NCBI GenBank assembly: GCA_025355995.1
Contig: JANXYQ010000048.1
Coordinates: 1 to 57,286, forward strand
DNA from: Spirochaetaceae bacterium
GTDB taxonomy: Bacteria > Spirochaetota > Spirochaetia > Treponematales > Rectinemataceae
DNA length: 57,286 nucleotides
Reading direction: 5' to 3'
Shown in pieces: positions 47,626 to 56,173 of the stretch. The notes under the pieces are model-generated. The model ran no database searches. It worked only from the letters and a program-made list of their open reading frames with translations, and was not told the DNA's origin. Each line of letters begins with the position of its first letter. Positions within the stretch are counted from its first letter, which is position 1. The position numbers were made by a program, and so were the translations under genes.

Positions 47626-49101
47626 ATGGAACTGCTTCGCAAATACAGCCAGAACCCGCAGTTCGCCAAGAACCTCGTGTCCAAGGCGCTGACCGGGGCT
47701 TCGGCTTCGGGCGGACCGCTCGCCCCCCAGATCCTCGAGCGGCTCATCACCAACGTCATGGTCGGCCTCGCCCCCGAGATCGCCATGATCACGCCCAAGC
47801 TCGTCTCGGGCAAGTATTCCGAGTTCAACCGCATCACCGCCCTCCCCGGCGCCAACGGCGTCATGGGCGACGCGGCGACCACCCCCGTCACGCAGGCGTC
47901 CTACGTCCGCACCGGCCGCAACCTCAAGGTGCTCCGGCGCAAGGGCGTGGTGACCCAGTTCCTGCAGGACGCGAGCCGGGACTACATCGACGTCGTGGCC
48001 CAGGAGCAGGAGAACCAGCTCCAGTCCCACGTCTTCGACTTCAACACCCTGCTCTACTTCGGCAACGAGAACTGCGACGGGAACCAGTGGACCGGCCTCG
48101 ACAGCCTCATCGGCGCCGCGGGCGGCGCGATCGCTCAGAACCGCGTCAACACCGCCTATGGCGGCGCGGTCCCGGCCACCCTCGCGATCCTCGACGCGAT
48201 GATCGACAACAACACCCGCAAGCAGGGCGCGAGGCACAGAAAGACCTTCCTCATGTCGCCGGAGATGCTGTCCCTCTTCTCGAGGATCCTCTCCAACGTC
48301 CGCATGGTCCAGAACCAGGCGGGGAATGGCCTCTCCTCGATCGAGATCAACGGCGGCTGGCGCCTCCAGGCCTACCGCAACGTCCCGATCATCGAGTCCA
48401 GGCTCTGCCGGCCGCAGTCGCAGATGGGCGCCATCACCCTCGCCGGTGCCGGCGGCGGCTCGGGCCTCGGCGGCGTGGGCACCATGTACTTCATGGCCAG
48501 CGCGGTCACCTGGGACGGCGAGACCCTCGCCTCCCCCGAAGTCAACCTCGCGGTCGGCACCTACGACAAGGTGACGATCTCCTGGTCCGCCTCCGGAGCG
48601 GTCGCGGGCGCCTTCAAGTACAAGATCTACTATGGCAGCGCGACCACGGGCGAGAAGCTCGTCCTCGAGGTGCCCTACCAGCTCTACGACGGCAATGGCA
48701 GCCCGCAGGACCAGGTCATCTCCGTCCAGATCTCCAACCTCACGGCGAACCCGACCATCGTGCAGATGAACGGCGTCAACGTCGGCAGCGCGGCAACCCT
48801 GGGCGGCATCGTCCCGACCATCACGACCAGCGTCGGAAACGCTCAGAAGAACGACGTCCCGCTCACCGGCACCCTCGCGGCACCGATGGAGCAGATCTTC
48901 TTCTGGGACCTCGACGAGATCCAGGGCATGGGGCGCTTCGCCTACACCAACACGGAGGGTTCGAGGTTCAAGGGCCTCGCGACCATCGAGCCGCTGGCCA
49001 AGACGGACGACAACCTTCCCTTCCTCCTCAAGACCTACGGCACCCTGCAGGACGCCTACGACGGCACCTGCTACCAGTACCGCGGAGCGAAAGTGGCCTA
49101 A
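47626..49101 (+). CDS. Major capsid protein with an inserted Ig-like domain
   Basis: A 491-residue shell protein. The N-terminal arm and core (LLRKYSQNPQFAKNLVSKALTG, LERLITNVMVGLAPEIAMI, FNRITALPGANG) and GVVTQFLQDASRDYIDVVAQEQENQL fit HK97-fold capsids. From about residue 285 to 365 lies an extra beta-sandwich-like stretch (SAVTWDGETLASPEVNLAVGTYDKVTISWSASGA) of fibronectin/Ig type, probably exposed on the head. The core resumes with QIFFWDLDEIQGMGRF. A terminator follows the stop. Confidence 0.88.
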   Translation: MELLRKYSQNPQFAKNLVSKALTGASASGGPLAPQILERLITNVMVGLAPEIAMITPKLVSGKYSEFNRITALPGANGVMGDAATTPVTQASYVRTGRNLKVLRRKGVVTQFLQDASRDYIDVVAQEQENQLQSHVFDFNTLLYFGNENCDGNQWTGLDSLIGAAGGAIAQNRVNTAYGGAVPATLAILDAMIDNNTRKQGARHRKTFLMSPEMLSLFSRILSNVRMVQNQAGNGLSSIEINGGWRLQAYRNVPIIESRLCRPQSQMGAITLAGAGGGSGLGGVGTMYFMASAVTWDGETLASPEVNLAVGTYDKVTISWSASGAVAGAFKYKIYYGSATTGEKLVLEVPYQLYDGNGSPQDQVISVQISNLTANPTIVQMNGVNVGSAATLGGIVPTITTSVGNAQKNDVPLTGTLAAPMEQIFFWDLDEIQGMGRFAYTNTEGSRFKGLATIEPLAKTDDNLPFLLKTYGTLQDAYDGTCYQYRGAKVA

Positions 49102-49129
49102 CGGCCTCTAGGTAAAAAAAGGGTTATCG

Positions 49130-49157
49130 GGGCGGGCCCAACAGGCCCGCCCTGTTT
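49130..49157 (+). terminator. Terminator after the major capsid gene
   Basis: A nine-base perfect stem GGGCGGGCC / GGCCCGCCC with a CAACA loop, followed by TGTTT. It would boost capsid mRNA relative to the downstream tail genes. Confidence 0.65.
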
Positions 49158-49182
49158 CCAAACCTTTCCCCGGAGGCGGACG

Positions 49183-49803
49183 ATGGGCGTCGTTGCGAGC
49201 AAGAAGAAGCAGGCCGTCAAGGCCAAGACCAAGACCAGGAAGGCCAAGCCAAAGGCCCTGGCCCACGCCCTGCGCGAGATCTGGCGGCATCCCCGCATCA
49301 AGGAGGACTGCGTCACGGGCATCAACCACGGCGTCGACGACGACGGCATGGCCAAGTCCCTGACCATCGAGCTCCACGGGGGCGCCTATCGCTTCCCCGA
49401 GAAGCTCACGGGGGAAAAGGTCGAGACCCTGCGCCGCTCCCTCGCGGCCGCGGGCTTCGAGCGCGAGATGGAGGCCGTGAACCCCGTCACCGCCGAGCCG
49501 ATCCCCGAGATTCCGGTCCAGAAGGACCCCGCCCCCCCCGATCCGCCCGTCTCCGTGGCGAAGTCCTTCGCGAAGCCCCTCGTTCCCGTCGACGAGATGC
49601 CGAACGCGGGCCGCTGGACCCTTGAGCATCCCGACCACGACGGAAACGGGCCCAGCACCGACGGGACCGTGACCATGACCGTCAAGGGCAAGGACCTCGC
49701 CCCCTTCGAGCTGAAGGAGGGCTTCGTCGTCACCGAGGATCTCGAGGTCAAGGCCTACCTCCTCGGGATCGGCTACCGCCTGTACAAGACGGAGGCCAAG
49801 TAA
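49183..49803 (+). CDS. Structural-module protein of unknown function
   Basis: A 206-residue protein with CCGGAGGCGG before ATG 49183. A Lys/Ala-rich N-terminus (SKKKQAVKAKTKTRKAKPKALAHALREIWRHP) is followed by an acidic/Pro-rich middle (PIPEIPVQKDPAPPDPP) and a compact end (APFELKEGFVVTEDLEVKAYLLGIGYRLYK). It lies between capsid and connector, the place of head-completion factors. No family recognised. Confidence 0.55.
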   Translation: MGVVASKKKQAVKAKTKTRKAKPKALAHALREIWRHPRIKEDCVTGINHGVDDDGMAKSLTIELHGGAYRFPEKLTGEKVETLRRSLAAAGFEREMEAVNPVTAEPIPEIPVQKDPAPPDPPVSVAKSFAKPLVPVDEMPNAGRWTLEHPDHDGNGPSTDGTVTMTVKGKDLAPFELKEGFVVTEDLEVKAYLLGIGYRLYKTEAK

Positions 49804-49804
49804 G

Positions 49805-50647
49805 ATGGGATTCCCCGCGCCCGCCGATGTCCGCGCCTTCCTCCAGAACTACGGCCTCGACCTGAAGTCGACGCTGACGCTCCAGGGGACGACCGCCGTC
49901 GGCAGCGCGATCGTGACCGGCCTCGACACGACGGGCCTGCGGCCCTGGATGTACGTCGCCGGCACGGGGATCCAGAAGAACACCCAGATCGCGAGCGTGG
50001 ACATCGTCGACCCGACGAACGGCCAGATCACCCTCAACGCGCCGGCCACGGCCGCCGGATCTCCGACCCTGACCATCACCTATTACTCGGTCCTTGGCGA
50101 CGACTGGTACACGGACGTCCTCAACAAGGAAATCATCCCCATCGTCAACCGCATGACGCGCCAGAGCTTCAACGGGATCCAGACCGTCACCGAGTACTAC
50201 GACGGCACGGGCTCCTCGGTCCTGTCCCTGCGCCGGCGCCCGATCGTGGCCCTGCTCAATCTCAGCTACACCAACGTCGACTCGACGCTCTACTACCTGA
50301 GCCCCATGGCCATGCAGGTCATAGCCGACGAGGGCGTCCTGAAGGCGAAGGCGAACTTCAACGAGTCGACCTACAGCCCCGTCTTCTGGAAGGGCCAGAA
50401 GAACCTCCGCGTCACCTACTCCTACGGATGGGCGACGTGCCCTGACGACGTCTCCCAGGCGATCAAGTACATCCTCGCGTCCCTCGCCTTGACGCAGGTC
50501 GCGAACTTCACGGGCGGCGGCAACCTCTCGGCCCAGGGCTACAGCCGCGACTTCGGGAAGAACGGCCGATATACGGACCTCCGCAGCTCGCTCGTCCACC
50601 GCGCCTACGCGCTCCTGAGGAACTACGCCTCGGGCGCCGGATCGTAA
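49805..50647 (+). CDS. Head-tail connector protein (gp6-like)
   Basis: A 280-residue protein. The N-terminal 90 residues are beta-rich with TGLRPWMYVAGTGIQKNTQIASVD repeats of the type that coat phage surfaces. The C-terminal part (KNLRVTYSYGWATCPDDVSQAIKYILASLALTQVANFT, then LRSSLVHRAYALLRNYA) matches the helical head-tail connector (gp6/gp15) fold. It would bind below the portal. It starts one base after the previous stop. Confidence 0.7.
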   Translation: MGFPAPADVRAFLQNYGLDLKSTLTLQGTTAVGSAIVTGLDTTGLRPWMYVAGTGIQKNTQIASVDIVDPTNGQITLNAPATAAGSPTLTITYYSVLGDDWYTDVLNKEIIPIVNRMTRQSFNGIQTVTEYYDGTGSSVLSLRRRPIVALLNLSYTNVDSTLYYLSPMAMQVIADEGVLKAKANFNESTYSPVFWKGQKNLRVTYSYGWATCPDDVSQAIKYILASLALTQVANFTGGGNLSAQGYSRDFGKNGRYTDLRSSLVHRAYALLRNYASGAGS

Positions 50648-50659
50648 AAGGAGAACAGC

Positions 50660-51157
50660 ATGGTACCCCAGGTCAACGTCAACGTTTCCAACGACCTCAT
50701 CCAGGCACTGAGCGCGAAGGACCCCGCGAGCCAGAACGCCAACCTCGGCGCCCTGATCGCCGCTGCCCTCGGCGTCGGGCAGCCCTTCGACATCAACGTG
50801 CAGCTCACCTCGGCGGCCGCCGCGACGCCGGTCATCCTGATCCCGGACAGCTACCTCCTGCCCACGCAGAAGGTCTACGTCTCGGAGATCATGGTCCAGG
50901 TGAGCGGCGGCACTCTGTGGGCGACGGTCGCGAACGTCTTCCTCCAGGACACCGCGGCCACGATCACCCACGCCACGATCCCCGTCGCCGGCCTCACGGC
51001 GAACGCGGTCCTCATCATGGGCGCCGCGGGCATCACGCTCGGCGCGGCCATCCTGGCCGGGACCGGCGGCACCGCGGGCAAGGGACTCCAGGTCGCGGGA
51101 AACGCCAACGGCACCGGCTCGACCCTGAACGTCAGAATCATCGGGCAGATCAGGTAA
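50660..51157 (+). CDS. Putative structural protein, hydrophobic beta-rich
   Basis: A 165-residue protein with AAAAGGAG before the ATG. An Asn/Val-rich start (QVNVNVSNDLIQAL) and Ala/Gly/Thr-rich strands (VYVSEIMVQVSGGTLWATVANVFLQD, GITLGAAILAGTGG) suggest a small beta barrel that decorates or seals the virion. No family recognised. Confidence 0.5.
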   Translation: MVPQVNVNVSNDLIQALSAKDPASQNANLGALIAAALGVGQPFDINVQLTSAAAATPVILIPDSYLLPTQKVYVSEIMVQVSGGTLWATVANVFLQDTAATITHATIPVAGLTANAVLIMGAAGITLGAAILAGTGGTAGKGLQVAGNANGTGSTLNVRIIGQIR

Positions 51158-51163
51158 CAGGCC

Positions 51164-51607
51164 ATGGACTCGATGCGGCAGCCGATCTCCCGTGTGGGCA
51201 TGACCTTCGAGGGCCGGGCAGCGATGCTCGACCAGCAGGCCGCCGCGCGGGAGATCGGAAGGCAGGTACAGATCAACATCCGCATCGAGTCCCAGGTCAC
51301 CCGCGACCTCTACGGCTCCGTAAAGAAGGCGGCGGCCTCCTCTTTCATCACCTACGCCAACCCCTTCATCGACTCCCCGTCCAAGCGCCAGCTCGAGAAG
51401 GCCGGCCTCCGCGAGTCGAACGACCTCATCGTCAAGCTTCCGATGCAGGACTTCATCGACAACGGCTACCCCGACCTCGATCAGCTCGACATCACCCGCA
51501 TGACGCTCTCGGCGGACGGACAGCAGTGGAAGTTCCGCGAGCGGTCCCACGACACCCACATCGCCGACCTCGCTGGCGTCGCGGTCTTCGGGCTGGGGAG
51601 GGCATGA
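51164..51607 (+). CDS. Putative head closure or neck protein
   Basis: A 147-residue protein in the position of head-closure genes. It contains a helical core (EIGRQVQINIRIESQVTRDLYGSVKKAAASSFITYANPFIDSP) and a beta end (ITRMTLSADGQQWKFRERSHDTHIADLAGVAVFGLG) that resembles phage neck proteins measuring oxidation-like loops. It overlaps the next start by four bases. Confidence 0.5.
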   Translation: MDSMRQPISRVGMTFEGRAAMLDQQAAAREIGRQVQINIRIESQVTRDLYGSVKKAAASSFITYANPFIDSPSKRQLEKAGLRESNDLIVKLPMQDFIDNGYPDLDQLDITRMTLSADGQQWKFRERSHDTHIADLAGVAVFGLGRA

Positions 51608-52203
51608 TGGAATACTCCCCCGCCATCGAGAACGTCCGGCGCCGGATGGAGCGCCTGCCCGAGCTCCTGGGCCCCGTCATGAAGGCGAAGTGCAAGCGCG
51701 ACGCCAAGAAACTCGTGAAGTACTACCATGACGGGATCAAGGATCGGCAGCTCCGCTTGAAGCCGCTCAAAGACGCGACGATCAAGGCCAAACGGAACGC
51801 CCGATATCCGAGCCCCGAGACTCCCCTTTATGCCTCTGGCGCCGAGGACCAAATGATCCTTGCCAACGCCCTGGAAGTCGTGGAGAAGTCGAAGAGCTTC
51901 GTTGTCCAGGTGAAGAACAAGAATCACTACCAGGGAGCGGATTCGACCAGAAAGCCCGTCAAGCTCCGGGTCCTCTTCGAGGCTCACGAGTACGGCGTCA
52001 CGATCTCCAACGGTTTCGGCCGAGGCATTCTCATTCGCCTGGAGCCGAGACCCGCCCGAAGGTACGCCTACAACCGCCTCATGCGTGAGCGCGAGAAGGC
52101 GGACCCGGATATCCAGCAGGCCTGTCGCCTCTTCGTTGGCCGCGGCCAGCGGGCGGCCCTCGACCGCATCCGCCAGAAGGCAGAGCATGAAGCTGCCGAT
52201 TGA
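51604..52203 (+). CDS. HK97 gp10-like tail/neck component
   Basis: A 199-residue basic protein starting at ATG 51604 (ATGATG; the second is also possible). A helical start (IENVRRRMERLPELLGPVMKAKCKRDAKKLVKYYHDGIKD) followed by strand-rich sequence resembles HK97 gp10-family minor tail proteins that join neck and tail. It overlaps the neck gene and the next gene (17 bases). Confidence 0.55.
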   Translation: MMEYSPAIENVRRRMERLPELLGPVMKAKCKRDAKKLVKYYHDGIKDRQLRLKPLKDATIKAKRNARYPSPETPLYASGAEDQMILANALEVVEKSKSFVVQVKNKNHYQGADSTRKPVKLRVLFEAHEYGVTISNGFGRGILIRLEPRPARRYAYNRLMREREKADPDIQQACRLFVGRGQRAALDRIRQKAEHEAAD

Positions 52204-53380
52204 GCTCTTCGTCTCCGCCGCGGGCTGGACTCTTCCCCCCGGCTTCACCGCCTCGGTGAACCAGGTACCGGACTTCGTCGCGGACGGGCTCGGCGCCTCC
52301 ATCGTCTTCTACATCCCGCCGGGGAGCTCGGGGAAGGTCATCTCCAAGTCCGTCGCGATCGACGCCACGGGCTACCCCGAGGCCGTCCTCTCCCTCTGGT
52401 CGCGGAACCTCTCAGGCTCCGACTTCGGCACCCCTGACAAGTACCCATACGCCTTCTCCCTGAGCGGGACCGCCTTCACCTACTTGCCCGTCTGGCCCGG
52501 CTTCCAGGACATCTCCTTCGCCCTGCCCGCGGCCGCGGTGACACAGGTCGCGATCAAGGTCCTCACCGACCAGGAGGACTGGATCATCGTCTCGGGCCTG
52601 TACGCCATCCTCGACGAATACCCTCTGGACGTCCTCACGGGCATCCAGTCCGGACTCCAGGCCCAGGCGGCACGGCTGTACCCCGCGGGCATCGATACCG
52701 GGGCCACCGTGACCGCCCAGGCGGGCGACGCCTCCGTTAAGCTCTCGGGGGTCCCGAGCTTCGTCGACCGTTACGCCCTCCTCAGTTTCGGCGGGGAGAC
52801 GCACCTCGTGGACGAGTACGACGAGGCGACCGGCATCGCGACCTTCTTCTCCTCCTGGGGCGGGAAGGCCGTCCTGGGAGCGCAGGCGGCCGTGCCGGTC
52901 GCGCTCCAGTTCCCCGTCCAGATCGTGGAGCCCACGGCCGAGATCGACTACGCGATCCCCGGGATCGCCTTCGGGGCCATGGCGCCTGAGCCAATCCTGC
53001 GCCGCGGCAACGTCTCGAAGGTCTACGACAGCCTCCGCGAGGACGGGAGCTTCCGCGAGGTCATGGACCCCGCCATCCTCCGCTACACGATCCTCATCGA
53101 CGTCGAGGCCCGGCACGCGGAACTCATGGCGAGGATGAACCGGGTCGTCCGCGAGTTCCTCCTGTCCGGCGGGGTCTGGATCAACGCCCGCCGCCACAAC
53201 TTCGTCTTCGAGGAGATCCCCATCGAGATCGAGCCCGAGGACCCGACCCAGATGATCGCCAAGACCCAGTGGACCCTCAAGCTCGAGGTCCGCGAAAGCT
53301 TCGGAGCTTCACAAGTTGTCCCCGGCGCGGGCGCGGGGTCCATCACCATGCACCAGGCCAAGCCCGGCGTCCAGATTTAG
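52187..53380 (+). CDS. Structural phage protein upstream of the sheath
   Basis: A 397-residue protein from ATG 52187. It has three visible parts: an N-terminal beta domain resembling a lectin/jelly-roll fold (ASIVFYIPPGSSGKVISKSVAIDATGYPEAVLSLW), a middle beta domain (LSGVPSFVDRYALLSFGGETHLVDEYDEATGIATFF) and a C-terminal domain (MDPAILRYTILIDVEARHAELMARMNRVVREFL) with a strand-rich end, as in tail-terminator proteins. It may terminate the tail and carry a decoration domain. No firm family. Confidence 0.5.
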   Translation: MKLPIELFVSAAGWTLPPGFTASVNQVPDFVADGLGASIVFYIPPGSSGKVISKSVAIDATGYPEAVLSLWSRNLSGSDFGTPDKYPYAFSLSGTAFTYLPVWPGFQDISFALPAAAVTQVAIKVLTDQEDWIIVSGLYAILDEYPLDVLTGIQSGLQAQAARLYPAGIDTGATVTAQAGDASVKLSGVPSFVDRYALLSFGGETHLVDEYDEATGIATFFSSWGGKAVLGAQAAVPVALQFPVQIVEPTAEIDYAIPGIAFGAMAPEPILRRGNVSKVYDSLREDGSFREVMDPAILRYTILIDVEARHAELMARMNRVVREFLLSGGVWINARRHNFVFEEIPIEIEPEDPTQMIAKTQWTLKLEVRESFGASQVVPGAGAGSITMHQAKPGVQI

Positions 53381-53392
53381 GAGGAGAGAACG

Positions 53393-53647
53393 ATGGCGAA
53401 AGACGACATCGACCAGGCCAGCCAGGGATTCCCCGCCGTTCAGGCGGCGCCGACCGCCGAGGTCCCGCGGTACCGGGCGAGCTTCCAGTTCAACCGCTCG
53501 ACCTGGCTGCACCTTCCCGGGCGCAGCGTCAACGTGGAGCCCTACGGCTTCGTCGACCTCACCGAGGCCGAGTACATGAGCGAGTTCTTCCAGAGCCAGG
53601 CGGAGCAGTTCTCCGTCCTGCCTCTGCCCAAGCAGGAGGGCAAGTAA
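53393..53647 (+). CDS. Small protein before the tail sheath
   Basis: An 84-residue protein with AGGAGAGAACG before the ATG. Contains FNRSTWLHLPGRSVNVEPYGFVDLTEAEYMSEFF, a pattern of small phage beta domains. It is three bases upstream of the sheath gene. Function unknown. Confidence 0.5.
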   Translation: MAKDDIDQASQGFPAVQAAPTAEVPRYRASFQFNRSTWLHLPGRSVNVEPYGFVDLTEAEYMSEFFQSQAEQFSVLPLPKQEGK

Positions 53648-53650
53648 AAA

Positions 53651-55507
53651 ATGGCCACCTTCAGCAGGACCGCCGGCGTCTTCGGCGCCAACCTCCCCAC
53701 GAAGTCCACGAAGGCCGTGACGCCGGCCGACTATACGATCGGCGGCATGGTCGCCTTCTTCGAGCGCAAGTTCCTCAAGGCCTGGACCGTCCAGAGCCCG
53801 AACGAGATCGCGGACATCTTCGGCATCCAGGCGAACGCGGGCTCCGCCGCCTATGGCTGGGACGCGGCGAACGGCTTCTTCGCCAACGTCGCCGGTGTCC
53901 CGGCGAAGCTCATCCTCGTTTCCCACGTCAACACAGTCACGCCTATCTCGGCGGTGAACGCCGTGAAGAACCAGGATACGGGAACGCCGACGATCCTGAC
54001 CCTGACCGACGGCTATCAGGGCGTCCAGGCCTACGGCCTCAACGGCAACCGGACGGGGATCACCGTCGTCCCCGGATACCGGGTCTCGACGACTGCCGTC
54101 AACGCGCAGCTCACGACCGACAGCTTTGTCATCGTCTCTAACCCCGGCGCCTTCCGCGTCGGCGACGTCGTCGCGATCCAGAGCATCTCCGCGGGCAAGA
54201 TCGTCCAGGCGATCGACATGACGGCCGGGAAGATCACCTTCACCACCACCCTGGGCTCGGCGGTGAGCGCGGGCAATACGGTCCAGGTCTACGGCGTCCA
54301 GCTCCACGTCTGGCGGCAGGACGTCACCGGCATCGTCTCCGAGATGGATCCCGACCTCGGGCGCATCTACTGCTCGCTCTCGAGCGCGGTCCAGGACTTC
54401 TATATCGTCAACGTCTTCAGCCAGTCGAAGTGGCTGAACGTCGTGCGCAACGCCACGACCCCGGCCAGCCCGGAGAAGGACTATCCCGCGGCGATCGCGA
54501 CGATCCAGTACCCCGCCGTCGCGACGGGCGGGACCCTGGGCTCCGACGGCACGCAGAACGCGACCCTGGCCACGGAGTTCGCGGCCGACCTTCAGCTCTT
54601 CAATGGCCTGCCGATCCGCTGGATCTGCAACCCCGAGGTCACGCACAACTTCGGCGCCTCGGCGAACGGGGTCCACCAGGCGATGGAGGCCTACTGCAAG
54701 GCCCGCTCAGACAACCCGAAGGTCATCATGAACTACCCGGCCCAGCAGTCGAAGGCGCAGCTCCTCGCCCTGGGCCAGTCCATGCAGCGATCGGACGACG
54801 TCCTCGCGGTGGGCTGGGACAAGTGGCTCGCGATCATCGACCCATTCGCCCGCAGCGCCAACGTCCCGCCCCGCTACGTCCCGAACGTCGGCCACCTCAT
54901 GGGCTACATCGTGCGGATCATCAACCTCATGGGGATCCACGTCGCGCCCTGCCAGAAGAGCCAGCCCCTCTACGGCGCGCTCGACGTCTACGTGCCCTCG
55001 ACGGGCGACCCGACCCTGGCCGACACCGACCGGACGGACCTCCTGAACGCGGGGATCAACGTCATCCACAACATCCCCGGCATGGGCATCATCCCCCGGA
55101 ACTCGGTCACGCCCTCGACGAGCCTCGAGTTCGCCTTCTTCAACGGCCTCATGATGCGGGACTACATCAAGAACTCGGCGGTCCAGAGCCTCCAGAGCTC
55201 CGAGAACAGCCCGCAGTCCCTGAACCGCATCCGCGAGGACAAGATGGCGATCCTCACCTTCCTCCAGCGGCTGTGGAGCCAGGGCTCGACGGGCTCGGTC
55301 CCCGAGGGTGAGACCTTCGGCCAGTGGATGAACGCCGACGGCTCGGCCACGAAGTTCGCCGACCACGTCGACGTCAAGGCCGACGCCATCAACAACCCGC
55401 TCACGAGCCTCCAGGCCGGAAACCGGAACCTGGACGTCTACTTCACCTATCCCGCGCCGGCGCAGTCGATCCGCATCGGCGTGGGCATCTACATGAAGGC
55501 CAGCTAA
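53651..55507 (+). CDS. Contractile tail sheath protein
   Basis: A 618-residue sheath subunit, the marker of myoviruses. The N-terminus (FSRTAGVFGANLPTKSTKAVTPADYTIGGMVAFFERKF) and DIFGIQ are the usual sheath start; an inserted beta domain spans about residues 100-240; the central VLAVGWDKWLAIIDPFARSANVPPRYVPNVGHLMGYIVRI and C-terminal LTFLQRLWSQGSTGS, with VYFTYPAPAQSIRIGVGIYMKAS at the end, fit the handshake strands that connect sheath subunits. It would wrap the tail tube. Confidence 0.9.
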   Translation: MATFSRTAGVFGANLPTKSTKAVTPADYTIGGMVAFFERKFLKAWTVQSPNEIADIFGIQANAGSAAYGWDAANGFFANVAGVPAKLILVSHVNTVTPISAVNAVKNQDTGTPTILTLTDGYQGVQAYGLNGNRTGITVVPGYRVSTTAVNAQLTTDSFVIVSNPGAFRVGDVVAIQSISAGKIVQAIDMTAGKITFTTTLGSAVSAGNTVQVYGVQLHVWRQDVTGIVSEMDPDLGRIYCSLSSAVQDFYIVNVFSQSKWLNVVRNATTPASPEKDYPAAIATIQYPAVATGGTLGSDGTQNATLATEFAADLQLFNGLPIRWICNPEVTHNFGASANGVHQAMEAYCKARSDNPKVIMNYPAQQSKAQLLALGQSMQRSDDVLAVGWDKWLAIIDPFARSANVPPRYVPNVGHLMGYIVRIINLMGIHVAPCQKSQPLYGALDVYVPSTGDPTLADTDRTDLLNAGINVIHNIPGMGIIPRNSVTPSTSLEFAFFNGLMMRDYIKNSAVQSLQSSENSPQSLNRIREDKMAILTFLQRLWSQGSTGSVPEGETFGQWMNADGSATKFADHVDVKADAINNPLTSLQAGNRNLDVYFTYPAPAQSIRIGVGIYMKAS

Positions 55508-55518
55508 GGGAGGCATGG

Positions 55519-55743
55519 ATGAACCACTCGATACGGGAGCTCCTGTACAAGGCCGAGGCCTCGCTTAGGGGGAGCTCGGGCCTCGAGCCCGGATTCTCCT
55601 CGGGCCTCGACTACCTGCGCGCGGCGAACGCGTTCCTGGATCTCGGCTACCCCCTGACGGTAGCCGTCGCCATCGACACCGACTCGGGCCTCGCCGCGGG
55701 CCTGGCGGCCGTCCCGGCCTACAAGGCCACGGAGGGGAACTGA
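55519..55743 (+). CDS. Small protein between sheath and tube
   Basis: A 74-residue helical protein from ATG 55519, with GGGAGGC upstream (ATG 55515 is out of frame). Contains ELLYKAEASLRGSSGLEPGF and an Ala/Gly-rich end. It may be an assembly factor. No family recognised. Confidence 0.5.
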   Translation: MNHSIRELLYKAEASLRGSSGLEPGFSSGLDYLRAANAFLDLGYPLTVAVAIDTDSGLAAGLAAVPAYKATEGN

Positions 55744-55744
55744 C

Positions 55745-56170
55745 ATGGCCCAGCGCAACGACCTCATTGAGAAGATCCGGGCGACCTGGGACGGGGAGGA
55801 GATCCCCGGCCTCGTCAGCTGCTCGGAGATCGTCTACGAGCAGGGCGTCGTCGAGGTGCCCGAGCTCAGGCGCAAGCGCCGCATGGCCGACGGGACGATC
55901 GGCTTCCCGCCGGTCACCCTGGTCTACTCGGTCCAGAAGAACTCGAGGGCCCTCGCCTTCTTCCAGAGCTTCTTCCTCAACCACGAATGCCATACCCTGA
56001 TCCGGGTCAGGGTGGACGCGACGAACTCCGAGTTCGGCCGTATCATGGCGCGCGACTGCGAGTGCTCGAAGATGACCGACCCCGAGGTCGACCTCGAGCG
56101 CCCGGGCTACGCCAAGATCACCGTCGAGGTCCTGCCCTGGGAGGTCACCCCGCTCCCGGCGGAGGGCTGA
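55745..56170 (+). CDS. Putative tail tube protein
   Basis: A 141-residue protein one base after the previous stop, with GGAGGGGAAC upstream. It has the size, position (after the sheath) and beta-rich pattern (IPGLVSCSEIVYEQGVVEVPELRRKRRMADGTIGFPPVTLVYSVQ, TLIRVRVDATNSEFGRIMARDCEC, KITVEVLPWEV) of tail tube proteins. Two Cys in CEC are unusual for this role. A tail-completion role is the main alternative. Confidence 0.65.
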   Translation: MAQRNDLIEKIRATWDGEEIPGLVSCSEIVYEQGVVEVPELRRKRRMADGTIGFPPVTLVYSVQKNSRALAFFQSFFLNHECHTLIRVRVDATNSEFGRIMARDCECSKMTDPEVDLERPGYAKITVEVLPWEVTPLPAEG

Positions 56171-56173
56171 GCG

